Source: Microbacterium atlanticum (GTDB lineage: Bacteria > Actinomycetota > Actinomycetes > Actinomycetales > Microbacteriaceae). From it: DNA of 64,000 bases. The position numbers and the translations under genes were made by a program. Positions 35,974 through 45,120 of the stretch are shown piece by piece; positions within the stretch are counted from its first letter, which is position 1; each line of letters opens with the position of its first letter. The stretch is taken from NCBI RefSeq assembly GCF_015277815.1, contig NZ_CP063813.1:1426001-1490000 (forward strand), in the 5' to 3' direction. The notes beneath the pieces are model-generated. The model did not search any database, was not told where the DNA came from, and saw only the letters and a list, made by a program, of their open reading frames with translations.

Positions 35974-37082
35974 TGCGCCGGTACGTTCTCATGATCGTCG
36001 GGGCGGCGCTCGTCGTCCTCATGGCGATGCTGCCGCTGCTCAACCTCTCGCTCCCGGGCATCCTCCCCACGCCGACGTACATGCCGGGCACGCTCGCGCT
36101 GCTGTCGCTGTGCATGGTGTTCGCGGCGCTCGCCCTGTCGTACAACCTGCTGCTCGGATCGGGCGGGATGCTGTCGTTCGGTCATGCGCTCTACTTCGGC
36201 GCGGGCGCGTACGGCCTGGGCATCGCGCTCGAGCACTTCGGCGTGCCGCTGTGGCCCGGGATCTTCCTCGCGCTGATCGGCGGCATGGTCATCGCGCTGG
36301 TCACCGGCGCGGTGTCGATGCGGGTGTCGGGCATCCCGTTCGCGATGGTGACGCTCGCCTTCGCACAGGCGGGGTCGGTGCTGGTGCGCCGCAACTCGCA
36401 GGTGACCGGCGGCGAGGAGGGACTGAGCCTTGCCACCGAGCAGGTGCCGGACTTCCTCATCGGCGTCATCAACACGCGCAATCTGTACTGGTTCACGCTC
36501 GCGGTGCTGGTCGTCGTCTACCTCGTGACGCTGTGGGTCGACACCTCGCGCCTCGGCCACCTCGCCCGCGCGACGCGCGAGAACGAGCAGCGCGTTCGGG
36601 TGCTCGGGCTGTCGCCGTACCGCGTGCGACTCATCGTCTTCGTCATCGCCGCGGCGCTGGCGAGCCTCGCCGGCTTGGCGTACATGCTGCTGCAGTCGGG
36701 CACCGTCCCGCGGGCCGTGTCCGCGGACCTCACCATCACCGTGCTCGTCATGGTCGTGCTGGGTGGCGTGGGGTTCCGGTGGGGTGCCATCGTCGGTGGT
36801 GTGCTGTACACGCTTCTCGACCAGCGACTCACCGTGCTCGCAGGGTCCGAGGCCATCGCGGGCCTCCCGGACTGGCTGCGCGTGCCGCTGTCTGAGCCGC
36901 TGTTCCTCCTGGGTGTGCTGTTCATCGTCGTGGTGATGTTCCTCCCCGGCGGCATCGCCGGCACGATCGACGGCGCGGTCCGCCGCCGCCGGGGCGAGCG
37001 GGTGCGCACGTCGCTGCGCGGGCTCGACGACGCCGAGCGGGCGGCGGAGACGACCGAGGCTCCGCTCGAGGTGCGCTCGTGA
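35970..37082 (+). CDS. ABC transporter permease, LivM type
   Basis: 370 residues with about ten membrane helices. The core stretch YNLLLGSGGMLSFGHALYFGAGAYG and the later RVRVLGLSPYRVRLIVFVIAAALASLAGLAYMLL match LivM. A charged C-terminal tail (RRRRGERVRTSLRGLDDAE) reaches into the cytoplasm. The start was placed at the first of two adjacent ATG codons, overlapping the previous stop, with GAGGAAGG upstream. It is the last gene of the transporter proper; the acyl-CoA ligase starts in its stop codon. Confidence 0.92.
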   Translation: MMRRYVLMIVGAALVVLMAMLPLLNLSLPGILPTPTYMPGTLALLSLCMVFAALALSYNLLLGSGGMLSFGHALYFGAGAYGLGIALEHFGVPLWPGIFLALIGGMVIALVTGAVSMRVSGIPFAMVTLAFAQAGSVLVRRNSQVTGGEEGLSLATEQVPDFLIGVINTRNLYWFTLAVLVVVYLVTLWVDTSRLGHLARATRENEQRVRVLGLSPYRVRLIVFVIAAALASLAGLAYMLLQSGTVPRAVSADLTITVLVMVVLGGVGFRWGAIVGGVLYTLLDQRLTVLAGSEAIAGLPDWLRVPLSEPLFLLGVLFIVVVMFLPGGIAGTIDGAVRRRRGERVRTSLRGLDDAERAAETTEAPLEVRS

Positions 37083-38692
37083 TGTGGAGCGTCGATCCGC
37101 ACCTGGAGGACGAGCCGCACACGATCGGCCGGTGGATCACCGATCGCGCCGGACGATCGCCGGATCGCGTCGCTGTCGACGACCGCGGCGTGACCACCGA
37201 CTACGCGACGCTCGCCGCCCGGGCCGGCGAGCTCGCCGAGAGCCTGCGGCGGGCCGGGTACGGCCCCGGAGACCGCATCGCGACGGTGTCGGGCAACTCC
37301 ACCGATCACGTCGTCGCGTTCTTCGCCTGCGCGATCGCGGGCATCGCCTTCGTGCCGCTGTCGTGGCGGCTCACACCGCGCGAGCTCGCCGAGGTGCTCA
37401 CCCGCTCGGCGCCCGCGCTCGTGCTCATCGAGGACGAGCACGCCGCACTGGCCGGCGACGCCCTGCGGATCGCGGGCGGGCCGGCGCCGGCCGCGGCACT
37501 GGGCACCACCGGGATCGAGGCATCCGTCCCGCCCTCCCTCCATCCGCGGACCCGTCGGCCGGTGCGCGACGACGACCCGCTGCTCGTCATCTTCACGTCC
37601 GGCAGCGAGGCGGCTCCGAAGGGCGTCGTGCTCACCCACGCCAACTGCTTCTGGAACAACCTCGCCCTCGCACAGGCGCTGCCGCTGACGCAGGAGGACG
37701 TGGTGCTGGCGATGCTGCCGCAGTTCCACGTCGCGGCCTGGAACTGCCAGCCGCTGCTGGCCTGGTGGGTCGGGGCGACCGTCGTTCTCGAGCGCTCGTT
37801 CCAGCCCGCCCGGGTGCTCCAGCTCATCGCCGACCGGGGGGTGACCGCGATGATGGGCGTGCCCACCCAGTACGCGTTGCTCGCCGCGGATCGCGCCTGG
37901 CTGTCGACGGATGCCTCGTCCCTGCGCCTCGCCCTCGTCGGCGGCGCCACCATGCCGATGTCGCTGCAGGAGGCCTGGGGTGCGCGCGGCATCCCCCTCA
38001 CTCAGGGGTACGGTCTGACCGAGGCGGGCCCCAATGTGCTGCACCTGGCCGCCGCCGAGGCCGCAGGCACCGCGGGCGCCGTCGGGCGTCCCTATCCGTA
38101 CGTCTCGGTGAAGGTCGTCGATCCGGCCTCCGAGCTGACGCTGGAGGGGGCGGCGACCGGCGAGCTGTGGGTCCGGGGCCCGAGCGTCTTCGCCGGCTAT
38201 CTCGGCGACGAAGCCGCCACCGCCCGCGCGATGAGCGGGGAATGGCTGCGCTCCGGCGACCTCGTCTCCCGCGACGCGGACGGGAACTTCCGGGTCGTGG
38301 AACGGCTGAAGGACATCTTCATCTCGGGCGGCGAGAACGTCGCCCCCGCCGAGGTCGAGTACGCCCTGTGCCTGCACCCGCTGGTCGCCGCGGCTGCCGT
38401 CGTCGGCGTTCCCGACCCCGTCTGGGGCGAGCGGGGCGTGGCGTTCGTCGTGCCGGTCGCGGGTGCGGCGCTGGCGGAGGACGAAGTGCGCACCCACGCC
38501 CGCCGCAACCTCGCCGCGTTCAAGGTGCCGGTGCGGATCGTGCTGGTCGACGAGCTGCCGCGGGCGACGATCGACAAGCTCGCGCGGTCGCGGCTGCGTG
38601 AACAGGCACGCGCGCTGATGGATCGCTCGGGGGAGAGCGAGCAGGGGACGCCCGCCGCCGGCGCCGGGCGCACGAAAGGGGAGTCCGCATGA
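37082..38692 (+). CDS. AMP-binding acyl-CoA ligase
   Basis: 536 residues, an ANL-superfamily adenylating enzyme. Motifs in order: the ATP loop VIFTSGSEAAPKGVVLTHAN, LPQFHVAAWN, QGYGLTEAGPNVLHL, the GEWLRSGDLVSRDADGNF hinge, and ERLKDIFISGGENVAPAEVE. The C-terminal catalytic lysine region is PRATIDKLARSRL. It activates a carboxylic acid to its CoA thioester; the acid is probably the ligand of the preceding transporter. A GTG three bases earlier could also be the start. The gene overlaps livM at the 5' end and the TetR gene at the 3' end. Confidence 0.88.
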   Translation: MWSVDPHLEDEPHTIGRWITDRAGRSPDRVAVDDRGVTTDYATLAARAGELAESLRRAGYGPGDRIATVSGNSTDHVVAFFACAIAGIAFVPLSWRLTPRELAEVLTRSAPALVLIEDEHAALAGDALRIAGGPAPAAALGTTGIEASVPPSLHPRTRRPVRDDDPLLVIFTSGSEAAPKGVVLTHANCFWNNLALAQALPLTQEDVVLAMLPQFHVAAWNCQPLLAWWVGATVVLERSFQPARVLQLIADRGVTAMMGVPTQYALLAADRAWLSTDASSLRLALVGGATMPMSLQEAWGARGIPLTQGYGLTEAGPNVLHLAAAEAAGTAGAVGRPYPYVSVKVVDPASELTLEGAATGELWVRGPSVFAGYLGDEAATARAMSGEWLRSGDLVSRDADGNFRVVERLKDIFISGGENVAPAEVEYALCLHPLVAAAAVVGVPDPVWGERGVAFVVPVAGAALAEDEVRTHARRNLAAFKVPVRIVLVDELPRATIDKLARSRLREQARALMDRSGESEQGTPAAGAGRTKGESA

Positions 38693-39372
38693 GCATGCCC
38701 GATGACATCGCCGAAGAAGAGGAGCTGATCTCGTCGGCGACCGGCCGTCCGCTCACCAAGCGCGGCGAGGCCACCCGCCGGCGCCTGCTCGAGGCGGCGG
38801 AGCTGGTGTTCGCCGATCAGGGCTACCACGAGGCATCCATCGTCAAGATCACCGAGCGTGCCGGAATCGGTCTGGGCACCTTCTACCTGTACTTCGACAG
38901 CAAGCAATCGATCTTCGAGGAGCTCGTGCTCGATCTCAACCGCCGGGTGCGGCACTCCATGTCGGAGGCCATGGCGGGTGCGGCGTCCCGACTCGAGGCC
39001 GAACGCGCGGGCTTCGCCGGATTCTTCCGCTTCACTGCTGAGCACCCCGCGTTGTACCGCGTCGTGCGCGAGGCCGAATTCGTCTCGCCGGAGGTGCTGC
39101 GCACGCACTACACGCGCATCGTCGAAGGCTACGAGGCAGGCCTGCGCGCGGCGCAGGAAGCGGGCGACGTCGACCGGGGGCTCGATCCCCAGACCACCGC
39201 CTGGGCGCTGATGGGCATGGGCGAGCTCATCGGCATGCGGTTCCTGCTGTGGGAGCGCGACGCCGAGGGCAGACCGCCGGCGGAACTGGATCCAGTGGTG
39301 TTCGCCGGGATGTCGCGGATCATCGACAACGCCCTCGCTCCGCGGAGCGCCGACGAGGAGAAGGAACGCTGA
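38689..39372 (+). CDS. TetR/AcrR-family transcriptional regulator
   Basis: 227 residues. The helix-turn-helix is at about residues 25-70 (TRRRLLEAAELVFADQGYHEASIVKITERAGIGLGTFYLYFDSKQSIFEELV). The ligand domain contains FFRFTAEHPALYRVVREAEF. Regulators embedded in acyl-CoA operons often sense the acyl-CoA product, which fits its place between the ligase and the 3-hydroxybutyrate dehydrogenase. Four-base and one-base overlaps with the neighbours show it is part of the operon and likely autoregulated. Confidence 0.88.
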   Translation: MSMPDDIAEEEELISSATGRPLTKRGEATRRRLLEAAELVFADQGYHEASIVKITERAGIGLGTFYLYFDSKQSIFEELVLDLNRRVRHSMSEAMAGAASRLEAERAGFAGFFRFTAEHPALYRVVREAEFVSPEVLRTHYTRIVEGYEAGLRAAQEAGDVDRGLDPQTTAWALMGMGELIGMRFLLWERDAEGRPPAELDPVVFAGMSRIIDNALAPRSADEEKER

Positions 39373-40124
39373 TGACAGACAACGATCTCGCGGGCAGGCG
39401 CGCCGTGGTCACCGGCGGCGCCAGCGGCATCGGCCTCGCCTGCGCGCACGAGTTCGCATCCCGCGGCGCGCACGTCACGATCGCCGATCTCAACGAGCAC
39501 GCCGCGACGGATGCCGCCGCCGCTGTGGGCGGCGTGCCCTGGGTGATCGACCTCTCCGACACGGCGGCGCTGGAGCATCTCACCCTCGACGCCGACATCC
39601 TCGTGAACAACGCCGGCATCCAGCGGGTGTCGCCGATCACGGAGTTCGACCCCGACGCGTTCCGCCTGCTGCTGCGGCTCATGCTCGAGTCGCCGTTCCT
39701 CCTCATCCGCGCCGCCCTTCCCGGCATGTACGAGCGCGGCTGGGGCCGCATCATCAACATCTCCAGCGCGCACGGCCTGCGCGCGAGCGCCTTCAAGTCG
39801 GCCTACGTGTCGGCCAAGCACGGACTGGAGGGCCTGTCCAAGGTGACGGCGCTCGAGGGCGCTCCGCACGGCGTCACCAGCAACTGCATCAACCCGGCGT
39901 ACGTGCGCACGCCCTTGGTCGAGAAGCAGATCGCCGACCAGGCGAAGGTGCACGGCATCCCCGAGGACGAGGTGGTCGAGAAGATCATGCTCACCGAGAG
40001 TGCGGTCAAGCGCCTCGTCGAGGCGGACGAGGTCGCGTCGCTCGCGGGCTGGCTCGCTTCCGAGAAGGCCGGCATGGTCACGGGCGCCTCGTACACGATC
40101 GACGGCGGGTGGACGGCCCGATGA
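39372..40124 (+). CDS. 3-hydroxybutyrate dehydrogenase (SDR family)
   Basis: 250 residues. NAD binding motif TGGASGIG at 14-21, NNAG at 79-82, and the catalytic S132, Y145 and K149. The stretch INISSAHGLRASAFKSAYVSAKHGLEGLSKVTALE and the substrate loop CINPAYVRTPLVEKQIADQAK are typical of D-3-hydroxybutyrate dehydrogenases, which oxidise 3-hydroxybutyrate to acetoacetate. The CoA-transferase and thiolase nearby would take acetoacetate to two acetyl-CoA. The ATG overlaps the TetR stop; a longer open frame upstream is just overlap. Confidence 0.9.
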   Translation: MTDNDLAGRRAVVTGGASGIGLACAHEFASRGAHVTIADLNEHAATDAAAAVGGVPWVIDLSDTAALEHLTLDADILVNNAGIQRVSPITEFDPDAFRLLLRLMLESPFLLIRAALPGMYERGWGRIINISSAHGLRASAFKSAYVSAKHGLEGLSKVTALEGAPHGVTSNCINPAYVRTPLVEKQIADQAKVHGIPEDEVVEKIMLTESAVKRLVEADEVASLAGWLASEKAGMVTGASYTIDGGWTAR

Positions 40125-41095
40125 GCGACGACCGGATCGCACCGGCAGCTCCCGGCGGCACGGTGGCGGCGGCCGCGACCCACACCTACCGCGAGATCGA
40201 CGTGCCGGTCGCCGGCGGGCTGCTGCACACCGGGGTGTGGGAGCCGGCCGCCGCACCGAGCGACGAGGTGGGCGACCCGCCCACCGTCCTGGTCGTGCAC
40301 GGCGTCACGGCCTCGCACCTGGCATGGCCGTTCGTGGTGGACCGGCTGCCGGGAGTGAGGGTCATCGCCCCCGACCTGCGCGGTCGCGGGCGAAGCAACG
40401 GTCTGGCCGGCCCCGCCGGCATGGGCGCGCACGCCGCCGACCTCGCCGCCCTCCTCGACGCGCTCGGTGTCTCGCAGACGGTGGTGGTCGGGCACTCGAT
40501 GGGCGGATTCGTCGCCGTCGTCTTCGCCGACCGCCATCCCGACCGGGTGTCGCGCGTCCTGCTCGTCGACGGCGGACTGCCGCTGGATGTGCCGGCGGGC
40601 CTGAGCACCGACGCCCTGGTGGCGGGCATCCTGGGTCCCACCGCCGCGCGGCTGTCGATGCGATTCAGTGGGCCGGAGGAGTATCTGGACTTCTGGCGGA
40701 AGCATCCCGCGTTCGCCGGTGCGTGGACGCCCGAGCTGGAGCGCTATCTCGCGTACGACCTCGTGGACGACGGCGAAGGCGCGTACCGCCCGGCGACGAG
40801 CTATGCCACGACCGCGGACGACACGGTGGACATGAACACCGGCAGCGCCCTGCCGGAGGCGCTGGCGGGGCTGCGGCATCCCACTCGCCTCCTCACGGTG
40901 CCGCGTGGTCTGCGGAACGAGTCGCCGGGCCTCTACGCACCCGAGCACCTCGCACGCCTGCTCGCGTCGTACCCGGCTGTCGCGCACGAGCGGATCGAGG
41001 GCTTCAACCACTACACGATCGTGATGTCGCCGTCGGGTGCCGACGTCGTGGCCGCCGCGGTGCGCGAGGAGCTCGCCGCGGTCGCGGTCCCGTGA
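40121..41095 (+). CDS. alpha/beta hydrolase
   Basis: 324 residues. The nucleophile elbow GHSMGG places Ser126, the oxyanion loop follows VLVVHGVTASHLAWP, DLRGRGRSNG is conserved in the fold, and the late histidine is in IEGFNHYTIVMSPSG. It starts inside the stop codon of the dehydrogenase gene. In this setting it could hydrolyse an ester or short oligomer of a hydroxy-acid, or a CoA or lactone intermediate, but the substrate cannot be read from the sequence. It ends 4 bases from the convergent IclR gene. Confidence 0.85.
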   Translation: MSDDRIAPAAPGGTVAAAATHTYREIDVPVAGGLLHTGVWEPAAAPSDEVGDPPTVLVVHGVTASHLAWPFVVDRLPGVRVIAPDLRGRGRSNGLAGPAGMGAHAADLAALLDALGVSQTVVVGHSMGGFVAVVFADRHPDRVSRVLLVDGGLPLDVPAGLSTDALVAGILGPTAARLSMRFSGPEEYLDFWRKHPAFAGAWTPELERYLAYDLVDDGEGAYRPATSYATTADDTVDMNTGSALPEALAGLRHPTRLLTVPRGLRNESPGLYAPEHLARLLASYPAVAHERIEGFNHYTIVMSPSGADVVAAAVREELAAVAVP

Positions 41096-41098
41096 CCC

Positions 41099-41887
41099 TC
41101 AGCGGGAGGCGGCGATGCGGGTCGTCAGCTGATGGGCGTGGGCGAGCAGCGTGCGGCCGAGTTCCGGAAGTCGCTCCGCGCCGAAGCGGAACTGGACGCC
41201 CGTGAGGCTCAGCGCCCATTGCGGGTGCCCCTCACGGGTGAAGACGGCGGCGCCGATGCCGTAGGACCCCTCGACGATGAGCCCGGGGTTCACGGCGTAG
41301 CCGCGCTCCTGCGTCTCGCGCAGCCGGGCGCGCAGGCGCGGCTCGCTGTGCGACGCGCCCCACTCGGTGGCGAGGTGCGGATGACGCTCGAAGTAGGCGT
41401 CCACATCGTGGCGCGGCAGGAACGACAGGATGGCCAGCCCGGCGGAGGCCACGCCGAGCGGGAAGCGCACGCCCTCCGAGAGCACGAACGACCGGATCGG
41501 AAAGCTGCCCTCCTCGCGGAGCAGGCAGACCGTCTCGTCGCCTCGGCGCACCGACAGGAACGCGCTCTCCTCCGTGCGCACGGCCAGCGAGCGCACGATG
41601 TCCCTCGCCACCGCGGTGATGTCGTACCGGGATGCCGCGACGGTTCCCATCAGGAAGAGCTCGGGCCCCGGCATCCACCGTCCGGTCTTCTCATCGTGGT
41701 CCACGAGGCCCTCGTGCCGGAGGGCTGTCAGCAGCCGATGGGTCGTGGGCCGGGTGAGCTCGGCGCGCCGCGCGAGCTCCGCCACGGCCATCCCCTCCGC
41801 GCCGCCGGAGGTCACCAGGCGCAGCAGCCGGGCGGCCCGAGCGACGGACTGGGCCCCGGGCACGGTGCGGTTGAGAGGTGCGTCCAC
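41099..41887 (-). CDS. IclR-family transcriptional regulator
   Basis: 262 residues from GTG 41887. The winged helix is at about residues 12-70 (QSVARAARLLRLVTSGGAEGMAVAELARRAELTRPTTHRLLTALRHEGLV), and the effector-binding GAF-like domain follows, with GVRFPLGVASAGLAILSFLPR, YAVNPGLIVEGSYGIGAAVF and the C-terminal ALSLTGVQFRF. It faces the CoA-transferase/thiolase operon and probably controls it in response to a small organic acid. A TACCGT hexamer ends 7 bases before the GTG and no ribosome site exists, so the transcript may be leaderless. A GTG at 41863 is an alternative start. Confidence 0.87.
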   Translation of the reverse strand: MDAPLNRTVPGAQSVARAARLLRLVTSGGAEGMAVAELARRAELTRPTTHRLLTALRHEGLVDHDEKTGRWMPGPELFLMGTVAASRYDITAVARDIVRSLAVRTEESAFLSVRRGDETVCLLREEGSFPIRSFVLSEGVRFPLGVASAGLAILSFLPRHDVDAYFERHPHLATEWGASHSEPRLRARLRETQERGYAVNPGLIVEGSYGIGAAVFTREGHPQWALSLTGVQFRFGAERLPELGRTLLAHAHQLTTRIAASR

Positions 41888-41900
41888 AATATGGACGGTA
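41882..41900 (-). promoter_or_regulatory. probable IclR operator and -10 region
   Basis: GTCCACAATATGGAC at 41882-41896 is an inverted repeat (GTCCA, 5-base spacer, TGGAC) of the size used by IclR-family dimers. It covers the regulator's own GTG start (41885-41887) and adjoins the minus-strand TACCGT hexamer (41895-41900), which suggests autoregulation. Confidence 0.5.
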
Positions 41901-41965
41901 AGCCACCGCGCATCCACATCGCAAGCGCGGCGTAGCGCCAGCCCCGCGGGCAGGGAAGCATGGTG

Positions 41966-42049
41966 TGCAGAACTCCACGCATCCGGCGCGACGGGCGGGG
42001 CGGAACCCGCTCCGCCGGGTCGCCCGTCACACATCCGTGGAGTTCCGCA
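41966..42049. repeat. 84-bp nested imperfect palindrome upstream of the CoA-transferase genes
   Basis: Three concentric inverted repeats share one centre. The outer arms are TGCAGAACTCCACG (41966-41979) and CGTGGAGTTCCGCA (42036-42049), with 13 of 14 positions complementary. The middle arms are GACGGGCG (41990-41997) and CGCCCGTC (42021-42028). The inner arms are GGCGGA and TCCGCC (41999-42016). It ends 26 bases before the start codon of the CoA-transferase alpha gene and may be a structured leader or a double regulator site. Confidence 0.75.
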
Positions 42050-42074
42050 GACGTCGCCGATGCAAAGGAGCAGA

Positions 42075-42875
42075 ATGATCGACAAGACGTGGGGCTCGGC
42101 GGCCGAGGCCGTCGCCGACATCCCCGACGGCGCCTCCCTGGCGGTGGGAGGCTTCGGACTCTCCGGCAACCCGATCGCCCTCATCGAGGCCCTGCTGGCC
42201 CAGGGGACGGGCGACCTCAGCATCGTCAGCAACAACTGCGGGGTCGACGACTGGGGGCTGGGCGTCCTGCTGAACGCCAAGCGGATCCGCAAGATGACCT
42301 CGTCGTACGTCGGTGAGAACAAGGAGTTCGAGCGGCAGTTCCTCTCGGGGGAGCTCGAGCTCGAACTGACTCCGCAGGGCACCCTGGCCGAGAAGCTGCG
42401 CGCCGGCGGAGCCGGTATCGCGGCCTTCTACACGCAGACCGGTGTCGGCACGCAGGTCGCCGAGGGTGGCCTCCCGCGCCGCTACGCCGCCGACGGCTCG
42501 ATCGCCGTCGCCTCGCCGGTGAAGGACGTCCGCCGCTTCGACGTCTCGGGCACCGCACGTGACTACGTGCTCGAAGAGGCGATCGTCACCGACTTCGCCC
42601 TCGTCCACGCCCTCCGAGGCGACCGTCACGGCAACCTCGTGTTCAACAAGGCCGCACGCAACTTCAACCCGCTCGCCGCGATGGCCGGCCGGGTGTGCAT
42701 CGCCCAGGTCGAGGAGCTCGTCGAGCCGGGCGAGCTCGACCCCGACGCCATCCACCTTCCCGGCATCTACGTGCACCGCATCGTGGAAGTCGGATCCGAC
42801 ATCGAGAAGCGCATCGAACGCCGCACGGTCTCGGTCGCCCAGGCCGCCGCGCGCGACATGCCGGAAGGAGCCTGA
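42075..42875 (+). CDS. scoA: 3-oxoacid CoA-transferase subunit A
   Basis: 266 residues. Family stretches are [91 protein letters not shown] and [26 protein letters not shown]. Together with subunit B it moves CoA from succinyl-CoA (or another acyl-CoA) to acetoacetate. It is somewhat longer than many alpha subunits because of a C-terminal tail ([19 protein letters not shown]). AAAGGAG precedes the ATG. It is the first gene of a three-gene operon divergent from the IclR gene. Confidence 0.92.
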   Translation: MIDKTWGSAAEAVADIPDGASLAVGGFGLSGNPIALIEALLAQGTGDLSIVSNNCGVDDWGLGVLLNAKRIRKMTSSYVGENKEFERQFLSGELELELTPQGTLAEKLRAGGAGIAAFYTQTGVGTQVAEGGLPRRYAADGSIAVASPVKDVRRFDVSGTARDYVLEEAIVTDFALVHALRGDRHGNLVFNKAARNFNPLAAMAGRVCIAQVEELVEPGELDPDAIHLPGIYVHRIVEVGSDIEKRIERRTVSVAQAAARDMPEGA

Positions 42876-42876
42876 C

Positions 42877-43530
42877 ATGGCGCTCACCCGCAACGAGATG
42901 GCCGCCCGCGCCGCCCGGGAGCTCTCCGACGGCGCGTACGTCAACCTCGGCATCGGACTGCCCACCCTCGTGCCGAACTTCGTGCCCGAGGGCGTCACCG
43001 TCGTGCTGCAGTCCGAGAACGGCATCCTCGGCGTCGGCCCGTACCCGACCGAGGCGAACGTCGATCCCGACCTCATCAACGCCGGCAAGGAGACCGTGAC
43101 GACGCTGCCGGGCGCCGCCTTCTTCGATTCGGCGACGAGCTTCGGCATGATCCGCGGAGGGAAGATCGACGCCGCCATCCTCGGCGCCATGCAGGTCTCG
43201 GCCGCCGGCGACCTCGCCAACTGGATGATCCCGGGGAAGATGGTCAAGGGCCCGGGCGGCGCGATGGACCTCGTCCACGGCGCCGCGAAGGTCATCGTGC
43301 TCATGGAGCACGTCGCCAAGGACGGCTCGGCGAAGATCGTCAACGAGTGCTCGCTGCCTCTCACCGGTCGCAGGGTCGTGGACCGCATCATCACCGACCT
43401 CGCGGTCATCGATGTGACGGATGCCGGACTCGTGCTCGTCGAGACGGCCCCGGGGGTCACCGTCGACGACGTGATCGCGGCGACCGAGCCGGAGCTGACG
43501 GTGTCGGACCAACTTAAGGTGGAAGCATGA
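42877..43530 (+). CDS. scoB: 3-oxoacid CoA-transferase subunit B
   Basis: 217 residues, usual length. The catalytic glutamate is E47 in [12 protein letters not shown], which forms the glutamyl-CoA intermediate in this family. [15 protein letters not shown] and [27 protein letters not shown] are further hallmarks. It starts one base after the subunit A stop (GGAAGGAG as ribosome site) and overlaps the thiolase start by four bases. Confidence 0.93.
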   Translation: MALTRNEMAARAARELSDGAYVNLGIGLPTLVPNFVPEGVTVVLQSENGILGVGPYPTEANVDPDLINAGKETVTTLPGAAFFDSATSFGMIRGGKIDAAILGAMQVSAAGDLANWMIPGKMVKGPGGAMDLVHGAAKVIVLMEHVAKDGSAKIVNECSLPLTGRRVVDRIITDLAVIDVTDAGLVLVETAPGVTVDDVIAATEPELTVSDQLKVEA

Positions 43531-44711
43531 ACCACGACGACGTCGTCATCGTCGCCGCCGCGCGCACGCCGCAGGGGCGACTGAAGGGGCAGCTTGCTCC
43601 GCTCAGTGCGGTGCAGCTGGGCAGCGCCGCCATCAAGGGCGCCCTCGACCGGAGCGGGATCCCCGCCGAGGCCGTTGACGCCGTGCTGGTCGGCCAGGTG
43701 CTGGCCGCCGGCGCCGGTCAGAACCCCGCCCGCCAGGCGGCGGTGGGCGCCGGCATCCCGTGGCACGTCCACTCCAGCTCGGTGAACAAGGTCTGCTTGT
43801 CCGGCCTCACCGCCGTCATCGACGGTGCCCGGATGATCGCCACGGGCGACGCGAGCGTCGTCGTCGCGGCCGGCATGGAGTCGATGACCCGGGCACCCCA
43901 CCTCATGATGGGCTCACGCGACGGCTGGACGTACGGCTCGATCGAGGTGCTCGACCACATGGCGTACGACGGGCTCACCGACGCCTACGACCGCGAGAGC
44001 ATGGGCGCATCGACCGAGCGGCATAACGGCCGCCTGGAGGTCACGCGCGAGGCTCAGGATGCCGTCGCCGCGCGGTCGCACCAGCGCGCCGCGGCTGCCC
44101 AGGCCGACGGGATCTTCGACGCCGAGATCGTGCCGGTTCAGATCCCGCAGCGGAAGGGCGACCCGGTGGTCGTCACGACCGACGAGGGCGTCCGCCCGGC
44201 CACGACGGTGGAGACGCTCGCGGGCCTGCGAGCCGCCTTCGCCGAGGGCGGCTCGATCACCGCCGGCAATTCGTCGCAGATCTCCGACGGCGCCTCCGCG
44301 GTCGTCCTCACGCGGCGATCCCACGCGGACGAGAACGGCTGGCCCGTGCTGGCCGTCGTGGGCGCCTCCGGCCAGGTGGCCGGACCCGACAACTCCCTGC
44401 ACTCGCAGCCCGCGCGCGCCATCGAGAAAGCCCTCGAGAAGCAGGGGATCGCCGCATCCGACCTCGACATCGTGGAGATCAACGAGGCGTTCGGGGCGGT
44501 CGTGGTGCGGTCGCAGGCAGAGCTCGGGCTCTCCGACGACGTCGTCAACCCGCACGGCGGCGGCATCGCGATCGGGCACCCCATCGGGGCGTCCGGCAAC
44601 CGCCTGGTCGTCCACGCCGTGCACGAGCTGGTCCGCCGTGGCGGCGGCACGGCCGCCGTGGCGCTGTGCGGTGGGGGCGGTCAGGGAGACGCGCTGATCC
44701 TCACGCGCTGA
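43527..44711 (+). CDS. acetyl-CoA C-acetyltransferase (thiolase)
   Basis: 394 residues. The nucleophilic cysteine is C90 in [11 protein letters not shown]. The other active-site motifs are [30 protein letters not shown] (His) and CGGGGQGDA (second Cys). This is the biosynthetic/degradative thiolase II type rather than the long fatty-acid oxidation type. In the operon it would cleave acetoacetyl-CoA made by the CoA-transferase into two acetyl-CoA. It ends 4 bases from a convergent small gene. Confidence 0.92.
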   Translation: MNHDDVVIVAAARTPQGRLKGQLAPLSAVQLGSAAIKGALDRSGIPAEAVDAVLVGQVLAAGAGQNPARQAAVGAGIPWHVHSSSVNKVCLSGLTAVIDGARMIATGDASVVVAAGMESMTRAPHLMMGSRDGWTYGSIEVLDHMAYDGLTDAYDRESMGASTERHNGRLEVTREAQDAVAARSHQRAAAAQADGIFDAEIVPVQIPQRKGDPVVVTTDEGVRPATTVETLAGLRAAFAEGGSITAGNSSQISDGASAVVLTRRSHADENGWPVLAVVGASGQVAGPDNSLHSQPARAIEKALEKQGIAASDLDIVEINEAFGAVVVRSQAELGLSDDVVNPHGGGIAIGHPIGASGNRLVVHAVHELVRRGGGTAAVALCGGGGQGDALILTR

Positions 44712-44715
44712 GCGC

Positions 44716-44982
44716 TCAGCCCTCGAGGCGGCGCTTCAGGCGATCCTTGCGGATCTCCCTCTCGTTCCCGTGGACGGGGGAGTCCTTGGCGACCTCTTCA
44801 CCGCGCGCCGCCCGGCGCAGATCCACGATGGCGCCGACGACGAGCGCGACGGAGATGCCCCAGCTGACCCACGCGAGAACCTGGCGCCAGGTGAAGGGCT
44901 CCTTCTCGCGGAGACCTCGCAGCAGCGTCAGTCCTCCCGTGACGGCGGTGATGAGCCCGGTGCCGAAGAGGTACTTGCGCAT
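44716..44982 (-). CDS. small membrane protein of unknown function
   Basis: 88 residues with two hydrophobic segments (about 5-22 and 33-52) and a charged C-terminal tail (DLRRAARGEEVAKDSPVHGNEREIRKDRLKRR). No family recognised. TAACGT ends 6 bases before the ATG with no ribosome site, again a leaderless arrangement. It stands alone between the thiolase and otsA. Confidence 0.75.
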   Translation of the reverse strand: MRKYLFGTGLITAVTGGLTLLRGLREKEPFTWRQVLAWVSWGISVALVVGAIVDLRRAARGEEVAKDSPVHGNEREIRKDRLKRRLEG

Positions 44983-44988
44983 GCGGCC

Positions 44989-44994
44989 ACGTTA
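44989..44994 (-). promoter_or_regulatory. -10 hexamer for the small membrane protein gene, leaderless start
   Basis: TAACGT on the minus strand ends 6 bases before the ATG at 44982. Confidence 0.5.
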
Positions 44995-45077
44995 GCGCGG
45001 AGCGATGCGTGCCTGCGCCCCTTGACACGCACCCGCTCGCTGCGTCAAGGGGCGCGGGAGGCCCGCGACGGCGCTGT

Positions 45078-45083
45078 TAGCCT
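45078..45083 (+). promoter_or_regulatory. -10 hexamer for otsA
   Basis: TAGCCT; the predicted start gives a leader of about 30 bases that contains the AGGAG ribosome site of otsA. Confidence 0.45.
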
Positions 45084-45120
45084 GGGCGATGCCGAGTCCA
45101 CGAAACCGTCAGGAGCCCGC

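Noticed and set aside
42226..43512. Minus-strand frames opposite the CoA-transferase genes
   Set aside because: Mirror frames of two genes with intact catalytic motifs.
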